DNA from: Tretioscincus oriximinensis
Lineage: Eukaryota > Chordata > Lepidosauria > Squamata > Gymnophthalmidae
Direction of reading: 5' to 3'
Assembly (NCBI GenBank): GCA_022410635.1
Contig: JAJVDF010000789.1
Location: forward strand, 1 to 64,000
DNA: 64,000 nt
Shown here: positions 25,021 through 36,535 of the stretch, piece by piece
Layout: the number at the start of each line of letters is the position of its first letter
Numbering within the stretch: the stretch's first letter is position 1
Program-made: the position numbers and the translations under genes
Notes under the pieces: model-generated
What the model was told of the DNA's origin: nothing
The model's input: the letters and a program-made list of their open reading frames with translations, nothing else
Databases searched by the model: none

Positions 25021-25035
25021 GCGGAAGTGACGTCA
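25021..25035 (+). promoter_or_regulatory. ANKRA2: Composite ETS/CRE site at ANKRA2 promoter
   Basis: The sequence GCGGAAGTGACGTCA combines an ETS core (CGGAAGT) directly fused to a palindromic CRE (TGACGTCA). Such composites are common at TATA-less housekeeping promoters. It lies about 75-90 bases upstream of the first ANKRA2 splice donor, at or just upstream of the likely transcription start. Confidence 0.6.
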
Positions 25036-25111
25036 GGCATTACAACAACAACAGGCTTGTTATTCCGATATGGATCGTGTCAATGGGGAGTGGCACGAGG
25101 CTTTGGAGGAG
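25036..25111 (+). other. ANKRA2: Non-coding first exon of ANKRA2, with an upstream ORF
   Basis: The exon ends at 25111 with donor GAGGAG|GTAAGG. The next exon begins at 26641 after acceptor TTAACTGCAG. An ATG at 25070 reads 14 codons to the donor and, after splicing, terminates at TGA 26653-26655. This makes an 18-residue uORF (begins MDRVNGEW) that closes about 60 nt before the main ATG at 26718. The transcription start is not fixed; 25036 is set just after the ETS/CRE motif. Confidence 0.6.
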
Positions 25112-25229
25112 GTAAGGGCGGCGGAATTGGGGCGGGAGGGAGGAGTGTCTCCTTCTTTGGGCTGCTGAGGCGGTGATGGAGTCGTTCCTAGGCAGAGGTT
25201 CCCCCATGAGGAGCTTTAGGCAGTGTTCC

Positions 25230-25336
25230 TGACAGATACAGAAATGATTTGCCATGCCTACTTCCAGGGAGAAGCCGGGGATCGAACTGACAGCTTGCTG
25301 CCTTTTAGGCAACTGGCTTTACCACTAAGCGCTTAT
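25230..25336 (-). repeat. tRNA-derived SINE fragment, second family
   Basis: On the minus strand: GCGCTTAGTGGTAAAGCC (box A) and CAGTTCGATCCCCGGC (box B) at tRNA spacing, followed by TGGAAGTAGGCATGGCAAAT. The arms do not make a clean tRNA cloverleaf, so it is a SINE head rather than a tRNA gene. It lies in ANKRA2 intron 1. Confidence 0.65.
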
Positions 25337-25744
25337 TTTTCACGCCTGCTCCCTACCGACTTTTATGCAGATAATTATTTATGCCTAAAATCTTCTACTT
25401 TCCCCCAACAGCAACAAATAATATCTCCCCCACCCCCCGCCAGCGTATTGTAACTTTAGGGGTAGATTAATTTGAGAAGCAATGTTTGACTTTCATGATT
25501 GAGCCGGCATTTGATTGCTAATCCCCAAGGTTTCCCTCCTCTATTAAAAGACATGTACATTAATTAAGAGTTTCATTTTGATAGTTCAGTCTACATCCAT
25601 CGACAGTATCAGTTGCCTATCAAATTTTGCAACCCTAAGAAGCCACAGTGCTTTACTTTTGTATTAAATGACAGAATGTTCTTACTGAAGGAAAATTTTG
25701 ACTGAAAATATTACCCAGTAAGTAAATATTGTAAGTCAATATTC

Positions 25745-25925
25745 ATGGAAGACAGGTGTATCAAAGAGGAGGTGTTCCTGAAATGCCATTTTCAGGGAGT
25801 CAAGAACATTTTCAGGGAGTCAAGAGACTGCCCAGGTGCAACTGCCTGTGGCTACTGTGTGGGACGGAATGCTAGACTAGATGGCCACTGGCCCAATTCA
25901 GCAAGGTTCCTCNTATGTTCTTATG
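25745..25925 (-). repeat. Reptile interspersed repeat, antisense, with 20-bp tandem duplication
   Basis: GACTGCCCAGGTGCAACTGC, TGGGACGGAATGCTAGACTA, GATGGCCACTGGCCCAATTC and CTTATGTT end. CATTTTCAGGGAGTCAAGAA is tandemly duplicated at 25787-25826 with one mismatch. It lies in ANKRA2 intron 1. Confidence 0.6.
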
Positions 25926-25934
25926 TTAATATTT

Positions 25935-26255
25935 CCTTGAGATCTGCAGGTAGGGGNGGCCCTCCTGACTGTACCACCTCCCTCAGTGACAAAGGGAGTG
26001 AGTACTCGGGATAGGGCTTTCTCTGTGGCAGCTCCCAGGCTATGGAATACCCNTTTGAGGTGTGTCTATCCCCATCTGTGCACATTCAGAAACTGCTTGA
26101 AGATGCATCTCTTTGGCCTGACTTTTGTCTGAGAAAACTGCTCTACCCTATTTTTAGATGTGGCTGTTTTTAAGATGCTTATTGTGGATTTATTGTTAAC
26201 CACCCTGAGACCTTCAGGTATAGGGCGGTATAGAAACATAATTAATAATAGATTT
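25935..26255 (+). mobile_element. CR1/L2-like LINE 3' end
   Basis: Contains a decayed C-terminal coding stretch ([18 protein letters not shown], then GFLCGSSQAMEY), KMHLFGLTFV and the 3' UTR signature TTAACCACCCTGAGACCTTC then AGGGCGGTATAGAAA. Three ambiguous bases fall inside. It lies in ANKRA2 intron 1. Confidence 0.65.
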
Positions 26256-26281
26256 AATCATCTGTCCCAATAAAGACCCAA

Positions 26282-26375
26282 AAGTAAGAGGAGCCCTGCA
26301 TAATCGGACCACAGCCCATCTAGGCTAGCATTGTGTCTCACACAGTGACTCACCAATGGCACCTGGGCAGAAAAC
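26282..26375 (+). repeat. Reptile interspersed repeat, truncated copy
   Basis: GTAAGAGGAGCCCTGCATAA, CCCATCTAGGCTAGCATTGT, GTCTCACACAGTGACTCACC. Truncated at the right. ANKRA2 intron 1. Confidence 0.6.
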
Positions 26376-26717
26376 TCACTGAAAATGGAGGTTCAAGAAC
26401 TACTTGTTCTTTTCCAATACATGTATCCTAATTGATTTTCTGGAAATATTTCCTGTATAAAATCCACCTACAGTAATAAACATGTGTTTTTTTAAATAAA
26501 AAAATCACGGTCAGATCATGAAGTGATGCTTGATGTTATTTAATAAAAAGATTTATAGCTCAAAATGAATTGTTAGAATCATTTTTATCATGAGTTTGTG
26601 TTTTAAGTTATAAAACTATTACTGTTGTGCTTAACTGCAGATTGTAACAAACTGAAGATTTTTGAAACACAGAAGGGAAACTATAAGAAAACATTTTTCC
26701 TTACTATAATTCACAAA

Positions 26718-29700
26718 ATGGAGCCTACAACTAATCTTGATGTTGGTGCTCAGTTAATTGTGGAAGACTGTACTGGAAGTTACAGCCTCTCTCATATGCC
26801 TGATATTAAAGTGGAGCATCACCTTGATTCCAGCATCGAAGAAGGACAAACTCAGAATGTAGCCATGGGCATGAAATTCATTTTGCCCAATAGGTTTGAT
26901 ATGAATGTGTGTTCTCGTTTTGTCAAATCTTTGAATGAAGAAGACAGCAAAAACATTCAAGATCAAGTGAATTCTGACCTTGAAGTGGCATCTGTATTAT
27001 TTAAAGGTTAGACTTTAATGTGATCTTTCTCTTATGATTTTAAAAGAGGAATAATTCCATATAGACAAGAACAGTAAATTGCAGTAAAGTTTGCTAAAGT
27101 CGTGATTATTTTTCTTAGTTGACCCAAATAATGATAAAAGATAAGCTCTTATTGCTGACTTTCTCATGTGGAAATTTGGATGAAGATTTTCACATGAAAT
27201 TCAAAGGCTTAAAAAACAAGACACAAAATATTTTTGGCTGCATTCCCACTTGCAGAAAAACAGTTGGGAGAAAAACAAAATGACTAAGAATTCATTTTAC
27301 TTTTCTCCCTCCCCTGTAGCCCCAGTTTAGTGGGTGCGCAGGGGAGAAAAAAGTCAGAGCGATTTGACCTTTTCCTCCCTTGTCATTTGAACCCTTTAAA
27401 TGGACAGCACATACCTTTTAAAGAGCCTCACCGGCTTCATGTGTCATACTGTCAGCTGAGCTTGGTGCATCCTGTCATACAGTCCCAGTATCTGTTTGAG
27501 AATGGGGGACTCTGCGAACGTGCAACAGGATGCTGTTCCATGGGAGGATTATGGCAGACTGAGAGGATTAGAGCATGAACAAGATTCCTCTCTCAGGATC
27601 TCCCGCCTCTAGCCAGTGTCCAGGGGGAAATTATCCACCCCTGCCCTATCCCAAATCATGCCCTGATTTGCAGTGGTGTTCTGACCGATGGGGTTTCACT
27701 GCACAGGAACCAAAGTCACTGCTGAATAAATATGAATTGCATTTCTCAGCAGTAACTTCAGTTCTTTATGGGAAATCTCCTGAAATTCCATGTTGCTGTC
27801 AGAACTCTGCATGGCCACTTCGGTTTCCATTTTGACTTCCATTCCCCCACAAAAAAATCATATCTTGATGTACTGCAGGTCAAAACATGGTTCAGAAAGC
27901 TCAAGGAGAAGTTTCTAACTGCAGCTGCTATAGTACTAAAAACAATATTTGAAATTTGTACTGTAATTTGTATGTGTCGCCAAAATGGCAGTTCAGATGA
28001 AATGTCTTAACCATTTTATTCAATCAAAAGAAGATTTATGTTTGACGGTAAATTTGCAAATAATTTACTTAGCAAGAAATCCTCTGTAACATATCTCATT
28101 GTATAATGGCACTCAGATTTCAACTATTAAGTTCATGCCCCAATCCTCTTTTTTCACTCTGTTTCAGTAGCATCTTGTAGGGAATTTCCATATGAATACC
28201 CAGCTTAACTAAGAAACGTTACTTTGTATGCTGTTGGAAGATATACTGTAGATGGAACTGAATGTGATACATTTCTTTCTGTTTAATGTGAATCTTTGCC
28301 AACCAAATATAGTGTGAAGAATTTGTTTAGTGTAATAAATTTTCATATGTTGTTATGTCACCCTAAATATATATGATCATGAAAATGTACTTTCTTCCTC
28401 TTTGCTCAGCTGAGTGTAATATCCATACCTCTCCTTCTCCTGGGATTCAAGTAAGACATGTTTACACACCATCAACTACTAAGCATTTTTCTCCAATAAA
28501 GCAGTCGACCACATTAACAAACAAGCACAGAGGAAATGAAGTTTCCACAACACCTTTGCTTGTAAACTGTAAGTATTTTTAAGCAATTTTTTTTCTTTTT
28601 GGATTTTCACATTGGAGTACTACAGCAAGCTCTTTAAAACTAATAGGGATTTATTTTTATTTTTTTACTGGAAATAAATGGTTTTACTAACTGTTGTTGT
28701 GCAAATGAGAGGTTTTTTAATATGTAAAATGCAGCCAATATTAAAAGCTAGGTTAAAAAGGTATATCTTCAAGAAGTATCTGAATAAATACAGAGTCTCA
28801 AGGAGGAGACTGTTCCAAAGTCTGGGGGCTGCTCCAGAGAAGGCCCTAGTCTATGTTCCCAACCTATTGCTACTGAGAGAGGTGGTACAATCAGGAGGGG
28901 GCCCTCTGTAGATCTTAAGGCATGAGCAGGTTGATATGGGAGAAGGCATTCCTTTAAAGTTAATACCTTGAATTAGGCTCAGTAGCAAATTGGAAGCCAG
29001 TGTAGCTTTTCAAAACCAGCATAATTGCTGTTTGGCCAGTCGTTCCAGCCAGCACTGTAGTGATGAAACATATATATATTCAGATTTATTGATTAGTCAT
29101 CTGACTGTATAAAAAAAATACTAATAGAGTAAAATACAAAAAGCAACAATTAAAAACAGTGTAAATATAAATAAGGTAAAATACAAATAGAGTAAAAAAC
29201 AAATGGCATCAGTTAAAAACAGTGTATAATCAGCCACATAAGTAATAGCATCTAAATCAGTAATCGAGAGAGTATAAACCTCAAGGCTTAGAAACCTGCT
29301 CCCAAAACATCGATCAGATTCTGGAAGCCCTAATAATGTATAGGCTAACTCCGATGATAGTGGACCTGTCTAGTCCCTTAAGTAGCACATGGACTTGGGC
29401 CTCTTTATTTAGTGACCGTTGGGCATGCAAGACAGGAGCTAAGAAACGTTGCCAAAGTTTTGAATAAGCTGGACATTCCAGTAAAAAGTGTACCGTGTCC
29501 TCCATAGCCAAGTCACCCCATATGCAAAGTCTAGCAGCTCTTGGCTCTTTATGGAATCGGCCGAATTTTACTGCAACGTGAACTGTTTTCGCCATGCCCT
29601 GAGCATTGGAATAGTAAGATACTTTTCTAAGTTTATTTGGTATTTATATTCAGTCAGATATGAGGTTGCTTTAGATTGAAATATGGCTGTGAGATCATTC

Positions 29701-32700
29701 TGCAAGGCTATATCTAGGGAGCGTTGTTTAAGTATTAATTTGGCCTTTGCACCAAAGTTGTTTAGAGATTGTAATGGAAGACCTATGTGAGCTGTTTGAT
29801 TAATCAGCCTAACAAGCCAGGGTGACTTACGCAAGTTTTTAGATTGATCTTCTAGCCAGAGTCTTGGATGTCTTTGCCCTATTCATATGGTTGAGCTTAA
29901 CCCAATAATTAAATTGTCTGCTTAGGATTTGGCATTCTAGTGGTGACACTCCTAGTTCTGCCCTAACTGCTGCTGATAAGGTGGAGCTCAAAACATCTAA
30001 AAAAGCTCTCAGATATTTCAAGTGGAAAGCTTCAAGTTTCTGCAAATTAGAGAAACCCCATATTTTTGCTCCATAAAGGAGAATAGATATTATTTTGGCA
30101 CCAAAAACCTCTAGAACAGGGATTTCTATGATAATACAGCTTCTATAAGGGGCAAACAGCACCTGTGGCTTTTTTAATTGAACCATTTATATGATGTGAC
30201 CACGAACTGGATGCTGCAAATGTAAGACCAAGATAGTGGTGAGATTGTACCAGTTCAATAGCCCGACCATCTAAGTACCAATGTAATGATTTCCTACAAT
30301 TCCCAAATATTAAACCTTCAATTTCTCTCTGATAATAATAAGGTTGTTTGCATGACAGATGAGGATGAACTTGACCAGATATCTCTTTAAACCCACTGGA
30401 GTAGTGGAGATCAAAACTATATCATCAGCATATAAGAGATATTAACTGTTGTTTCTGAAATGTGTGGTCCATGGAGCTCTGGGTGGTTTATTACATCGAT
30501 CACATAAATGTTAAATAAAAACAGAGGTAGGATACAACTTTGATGCACACCTGAAGTTGTACTGATTGGCTGAGAAAGAGCTCCACTTGTAGCAAGGCGA
30601 AACTTTCAGTGAAGTATCTGAATGAAGTTCTTTAATTAAGCCTAAAAGTCTAGCATCAATGTTTGTTAATGACAATTTGTTCCAAAAAATATCACAGTTT
30701 ATAGAGTCGAAAGCAGCCGTTAGGTCGATGAAGGGTATGTAAAGTTTTCTTCTGTTAGAGTTATATTTATGGATTAGGGGGTGCAAGATGAAGTAGTTAT
30801 TGATGGTGGAACGACCATTCCTAAAACCTGACTGCTCTTCATGTATAATGCTATTATCACCTGCCCATTCCTCAATCTTATTTAGAAGGTATTTTGCATA
30901 TATCTTTGCTGTAATGTCGATTAAGCTGATGGGGCGATAGCTTTTCAGATTGGCTTTATCACCTTTTTTGTATATTGGAGCAATAATGCTTATTTTCTAG
31001 CCCTTGGGAATCTGACCAGAATTGTTGATATATGAAAGAGACCAGCAAGCAGCTGAGCCCCACCAATCAGGCATACCTTTAAATAGTTATGGTGGCATGA
31101 AATCTTCTCCTGGAGCCTTGTTATGTTTTAGTCCCATGACGATGTTTTTAACATCTTCCACATTCACTGGCGGCCAGATTGGTAAAGAAGAAAAATCAGT
31201 AGGTTTTGAGTGAAGTTAATCATTTTGGGGTTATATGCGTCTGGATAAAAAAGCTCCTTGTAAAAAGCTTCCCACTGAGTAGCTGGAGTTGGACAGTCAA
31301 ATGAATCTAGTGCTGCATTCTACACCAGCTGCAGCTTCCAAATCATTTTCAAGGGCAATTTCCATATAGAGCATTACAATAGTTCAATCTGGATGTTACT
31401 AGAGCATGTTACTATAAATGTGATGTTCTTTTTGTTCATAATTGTCAGCATATTTCTTAGGAAATCTATTTCTCCAGTTAAACTTTTTGATTTCCTGGAT
31501 AGATGATGGCATTTTATAAAGACTTTATAGGTTACAGTAGTTGTGAAAGAAAATTGGTAGAAAGTGTTTTAAATTATATAGAAAATATATAGTAATATTG
31601 ATTATAAATTGCAGTTTTGTATCATTTATTGTAATCAACGTTATTCAGGAGACATTCCTCTAGTGACAAAGTTCAGGGATATGGTTTTAAAATTGGATCG
31701 TTGTGCCACAGAAGATGGCAGTTATATTTCTTTTTGTGTCCCCACCATCACTTTGTAGCTCTTTCTGTACACCAGCTGGCAGCCCAGGGGGAAATGTTAC
31801 ACTTAGCTACACGTATAGAGCAAGGTAGGTATTTGTTTTAAGTTTACTGTGGACAAAAAAAACAGATTTTTCAAATGAGGATGCTACGTTTGCAAAGAAA
31901 ATTATTACTCTCTATTACAGTATCTTTTACTTTGTCAATCTATATAATTGCTGCAAACATTTCCAACTCTTAATTTTGTTAACCGGAATATTTTGTGTGT
32001 AAGAACATCCATCGTATTTTTTAAAGTCCATTGAATAAAAAAAATCAAAAGATGAAACATTAAAAATGTTTTTAACTTTTGAATAAACAAAGTTTTCCTA
32101 CAACACATGTTATTTAACACAAATTTTTACTTGCAGGGCATAGAATTTGCAAGTAAGGTTATGAAGAAGTGGTGATAGCTGGTAGCCTGGATAGCTTTAA
32201 GAGAGGATTAGAAAAAATCATGGACACCAGGGGTATAAACAGCTACTAGGATGGATGTCTTGATACCACCTCTGAGATGGAGCAACAGGCAGGATTCCTG
32301 AAATGCCATTTGCAGGGCTTTGAGAACAGATGAAGATTTTGCCTTCTTCTGTTCCAGACTGCCCAGGTGCAACTGGTGAGTCACTGTGTGAGACAATATG
32401 CTGGATTAGATGGGCTCTGGCTTGACTCAGTAGGGATCCTCTTAGGTTCTTATGAGTTGGAATGAGTCATTTAAGATTAATTTGTTTTTTGTATGAATAT
32501 TTAGTTGCAAAATCTACCACCAACTTTCCCCTTTAATTTTCACTTTACCATTTCTGAACAGATAGTTTCACAATCTATATTTTTATCAATAAAAATAGAT
32601 CAATCTTCAATTTTTATAGGAGGAAAAATATTCATGTTCTTTATTTTGTGAATTCAAATGAGATGATGTCAGGTCAAAATATATGGAATAGAACATTTCT

Positions 32701-35700
32701 TCAAAAAATTAACCTTATTGTGATTTTGCCACAAAATGTCTATGAAAATAGATTCTTGAGATGTATGTTTTGTCAAACAGAGAATATAATCAACCATACA
32801 GATGAAGAAGGCTTTACTCCCCTGATGTGGGCTGCAGCACATGGACAGATAGCAGTGGTAGAATTTTTACTTCAAAATGTAAGTGAAAATATTTTATGTG
32901 ATAATTTTCTAACATCAAGAGTTGACAAATTTTGGCTCTTTACGTACTGTGCTATGCTTGAAAGATGAAAGTGACAGCAGGCTGCTTAGGCCATGGAATG
33001 AAATTAGGTCTAGCACAGAGAGGGCCATGGTGCTATAACTAGGAAGAATAATTGCAGAATATTCCTATTCAGAAAATTAAAAATCCTTCTGCTTAGTCTA
33101 AAGATATTATAATGCTGTTTTATATTGCACAACCAAAAATGTCCATTAAATAATGGACAATATATTTTCCTTTCTTTCTTCTTCTCTTGCCCCCCCCCTA
33201 TTCTATCTCTTTTTCTCTCTTTTTCAGTCTCCTCCCTCTTCCCTCTCTTTCTCCTCCTCTCCTCATTTCTATCCACTCAGCTGCCCAGGCAGTTACAAAT
33301 GCTGCTGTTACAGCTGCCTCTTGTCCAGCCAGTGATCAAAACTGCGTTTCTCACGATTTGGATGTCCTGCCAGTTTTCAAAATAATACCTGTTGTGCCTG
33401 CCTCCGATCAGAAAGCCGAGAAGCCTCTCTGGCTCAACAAATGCTGCTTGCCATGACCACATTTGATCTGGAGAGCATTCTGATGTTTTTGAAGCTTAGC
33501 TGCTGCTGGCTGGCTTGGTAAATGCCATTTGTTATGGTCATGGATGAGGTGCAGAGCTAGTGCGCACCCTGTTCCGACTTTCTTTCACAAGTAAAGGTGT
33601 TTGTGAATGGACACGTCGCCTATTATTTAACAGAGAGTGAGGTTTAATCCTTAGCAATTGTTTGCTTTGCTTAAGCAACATTTTTATCATAATGGTAAAG
33701 CTTTTTGTGGGCAGGTCCCAAAGTTAGGAACAGTGACTGAAAGATGGTTAAGTAAATATTTAATCAGTAATGTTAGATATGAATCATACTGGGCAATCCT
33801 CAGTTCAATATTAGACAAAATCATCTGTGCTAACAAGGCTGTTATAGCCTGTTTTTATATAATCTGTCTTGAGACCTTAGGATATAAACCACGAATAAAA
33901 TGCAAACAACTCATTGGAGAGCCATGCTCTTTCATTGAAACAGAGAAACAAAGTACTCTAAAATTATGTTAATGTCAAAGTAGATTTATGAGCACAGTAA
34001 CCAAAGTTGCAAGAAAGCATATTTAGATTTTGTAAGGAAATAGCTTCAAACCCAGTCAGAGCATATTTGACTATGAAATCCCTGAGCTCTTCTTTTCCTT
34101 TTTAAAAATTAACTGTGCTTAGTTACAAGTGACTAAGACCTCTAAAATATTACCCTGTGCCTGCCACTATTTCATCTTCCACAGGGAGCAGACCCACAGA
34201 TACTGGGCAAAGGGAGAGAAAGTGCCCTTTCATTAGCCTGTAGCAAAGGCTATACAGACATTATCAAGATGCTTCTTGACTGTGGAGTTGATGTTAATGA
34301 ATATGATTGGGTAAGTCCTTTGCTGGGATTTGTATTTTAATTTGACATAAATGTTACTAAAAATTAAGATAAATGAGGCTGGGGACTTCTGACTTCTCTT
34401 TACAAATAACAAACTAAAATTATTTTAAAAAATATAACAAGTCAGTTGTTCAAACACAGAAGACTATCATCGTCTATTGTAGGATTGTGCCTGTTCAGCT
34501 TCCAATACGTGAGACCTTACGTGACTGGATGGTTATTTTAGTGACTTGTAAGTTCATCACCAGTTGGCTGGAGAGAATAACTAGTATGTCTACTGGTTTT
34601 GTCCATTGCAAGTTCTAGGTAGTAGTGTAATGATAACATTTAAAACAGTTCAACTGATGTTCAATTCCTGATCTCCCTTGAAATTTGACCCAAATATACT
34701 CCTTCATTAGCATCCCTAGAGCCCCTTCATTCTTCAGTTGACGAGCTTTCTTTTTAGGCTTTTGTGAAAAGCAATACTGAATAACTACTTTTAGCAATTC
34801 TCTCTCTGTATTGACCATTTTTACAGGTGTTCAGTACAAGATCAGATAGTCTTCCGTGTCCCATACTTCTGCACAAACCACAAAATTTGGCTGAATATTC
34901 CTATACATTATAACCAGTTTTGTTGCCTGAAGTATTCAAATAAAATATAAATTGTTGCGGTTATTGTTTTAACAGAATGGTGGAACACCTTTGCTGTATG
35001 CTGTCCATGGAAATCATGTGAAGTGTGTCAAAATACTCCTAGGTAATTGTTGTGTAAATAGTATTGGGCCAGTAGGAAAAATGCAAAATGTGGAACGTTA
35101 ACCAATCAGTGACTTATATTTTTTGTTTTAAATAGAGCATGGTGCTGACCCCACAATAGAAACAGATTCTGGATATAATTCCATGGATTTGTCTGTAGCA
35201 TTAGGGCATCGTAGTGGTAAGTATTAAAACAAGATTTCACTTAATAATCTGTTTTTGAACTAGTAGTTTAAAGAAAATGTTGCTATGTAAATCCATTTTC
35301 TTTTACATCTTGGAGAAAATAATCCTCTACTTAAATTCTTGTGTTTCTTTCTTTGTGACTCTCTATGACTACAGTGAGATATGTTCTCCTGATGACCTTC
35401 CATGCTTTACAGCCTGAGAAGGACCTAAACTTAACCTGTCTATGTAAAGTAATGCAATATTCTATTACTTGGTCACACAGAGTTAACTAGGAGATATCAT
35501 GGAAGTACAGGCAAGATTATTGCAGGAAGTATAAATAAAATGTGTTAATCCAATTTGATGTGATTTAATTGTATTCCAGTTTACTTTTCAATTATTATGT
35601 CCGTTCAGTGGCGCAAATCTTACTTATACAAGTGTTTTCCTGCTCATAAGGCTGACCTTGTAACACAATGTGCAAAATAGTTAGAAGTTAGAGGGAAAAC

Positions 35701-36535
35701 TCTGNGGCTAATGTAACTATTGCCTGAGCCATGGGATTTTAGGTTAAATAGAAAAGGATTCAACATTGTGACTTTCCATAATCATTCTATCCTTCCAACA
35801 CCATCCCAAAGATTTGGCCTAACCTGTAACTTTTGTGTTTGGCCCACTGGTGAGAATGTATTTTTTACTGCATCCCTCGTGATGGTATCTAAGTTGCTTG
35901 CTAATAATGAAGGAAAGTTTTTTTTATCCATAGCACTCTTGCAAGTACATTTGTTTACATGTGATCATTGCTGGCAGATTTATATTCCAAAGATAACTAA
36001 CCTCCGATTATTTTTTCCCAGTATTTATAGCATACCTTTCAATTAAAGACCCAGGATGGGCCATAACATTAGCAGAACAATCAAAGCATAATTAAGCTAT
36101 AATCCACCCATCTGAGTAGGACCTTATTTGTCACTACATCTTACAACTCTTGATTTAAGATGGCAATACTACAAAAATGACTTCTTAATATACTTGCTAA
36201 TCTATAGTCCTGCTACTTCAGTGCAGAGTCTGGCTAGAAACTGTGATCAGCATCTGCATTCTGTACTAGTTCCACCTTCACGACAAGCGGAGTGCATTAC
36301 AGTATTGCAGCCTGTAGCCTACCAAAATATAGATCATGGTGGCCCAGTTTCCCCTATTCAGTGCAGACCAAAACTGGCGTACCAGTCAGGGCTATTTCTA
36401 TTCCCTTTTTTACATTATTAAGTAGTTAAATCACTCTGTGAAGAGAGTTGACTAGTGATCTTTTCTTATGATTCAGTTCAACAGGTTATAGAGTCACATT
36501 TATTATCACTACTTCAAAATATAAAAGAAAAATGA
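26718..36535 (+). CDS. ANKRA2: ANKRA2, ankyrin-repeat adaptor of the RFXANK/ANKRA family (8 coding exons)
   Basis: ANKRA2 is a cytoplasmic/nuclear ankyrin adaptor. From family knowledge it binds PxLPxI/L-type peptides in partners such as megalin (LRP2), class IIa HDACs, RFX7 and CCDC8. Coding exons: 26718-27006, 28410-28568, 31759-31824, 32781-32878, 34185-34310, 34976-35042, 35136-35216, 36477-36535. The sum is 945 nt, 314 aa. The disordered N-terminus starts [17 protein letters not shown] and includes [20 protein letters not shown]. The ankyrin solenoid covers about residues 150-310, with repeat signatures [26 protein letters not shown] and [11 protein letters not shown]. It ends [14 protein letters not shown] 26718 was chosen because it matches the vertebrate N-terminus. 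The frame is open upstream to the acceptor and contains another ATG at 26625, but that lies in the intron before 26641. Convergent with BTF3. Confidence 0.96.
28700..31465 (-). mobile_element. Old CR1/L2-like LINE relic split by a younger LINE
   Basis: The left piece (about 28700-29063) ends TTCCAGCCAGCACTG. The right piece (about 31313-31465) continues TGCATTCTACACCAGCTGCA, then CTTCCAAATCATTTTCAAGG and GCATTACAATAGTTCAATCT. Together they form one continuous repeat consensus common in lizards. The left piece also matches the relics at 44875-45245 and 52840-53310. The break is filled by the element at 29064-31312. Confidence 0.7.
29064..31312 (-). mobile_element. Non-LTR retrotransposon (LINE), 5'-truncated and broken
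   Basis: On the minus strand are reverse-transcriptase pieces: [17 protein letters not shown] (motif A, near 30700), a YADD catalytic box at 30421-30432, and thumb-like [20 protein letters not shown] (near 30050) with [12 protein letters not shown]-terminal CCHC-like end follows ([20 protein letters not shown] near 29500). Stops and frameshifts separate them. The clade (Vingi/I-like, L2-like or other) is not decided. It is inserted into an older LINE relic in an ANKRA2 intron; TAGTG occurs on both sides (29051-29055 region and near 31308) and may be the target duplication. Confidence 0.85.
32165..32455 (-). repeat. Reptile interspersed repeat, longest antisense copy
   Basis: Runs from TAGCCTGGATAGCTTTAAGA through GATGTCTTGATACCACCTCT, TGCCATTTGCAGGGCTTTGA and CTGCCCAGGTGCAACTGGTG to GGATCCTCTTAGGTTCTTAT. 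It lies in ANKRA2 between coding exons 3 and 4. Confidence 0.65.
33170..33290. repeat. Pyrimidine-rich tract
   Basis: About 120 bases of almost pure C/T on the plus strand (CTTTCTTTC, CTCCTCC and CCCCCCCC blocks) in an ANKRA2 intron. The apparent open frames here are compositional. Confidence 0.7.
33290..34180. other. ANKRA2 intron segment, no gene seen
   Basis: Between the pyrimidine tract and the exon at 34185. The part at 33280-33550 has elevated GC and could be an old repeat I do not recognise. No splice-bounded coding segment is visible. Confidence 0.4.

Larger units (their letters stand above)
23700..25170. promoter_or_regulatory. GC-rich divergent promoter interval between UTP15 and ANKRA2
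   Basis: UTP15 (minus) and ANKRA2 (plus) start on opposite sides of this interval. CpG-rich DNA is found at 23740-23900 and again at 24890-25150, separated by repeat insertions at about 24039-24192 and 24398-24585. In mammals these two genes are close head-to-head neighbours, so an ancestral bidirectional promoter split by transposon insertion is a reasonable reading. The split itself is inference. Confidence 0.6.

Noticed and set aside
25236..25336. Possible tRNA gene (A and B boxes on the minus strand)
   Set aside because: Box motifs are present, but the acceptor and anticodon arms do not pair properly and the sequence continues into SINE-like DNA.
33125..33456. Ser/Leu/Pro-rich plus-strand frames
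   Set aside because: Generated by the pyrimidine-rich tract; all frames give similar low-complexity peptides.
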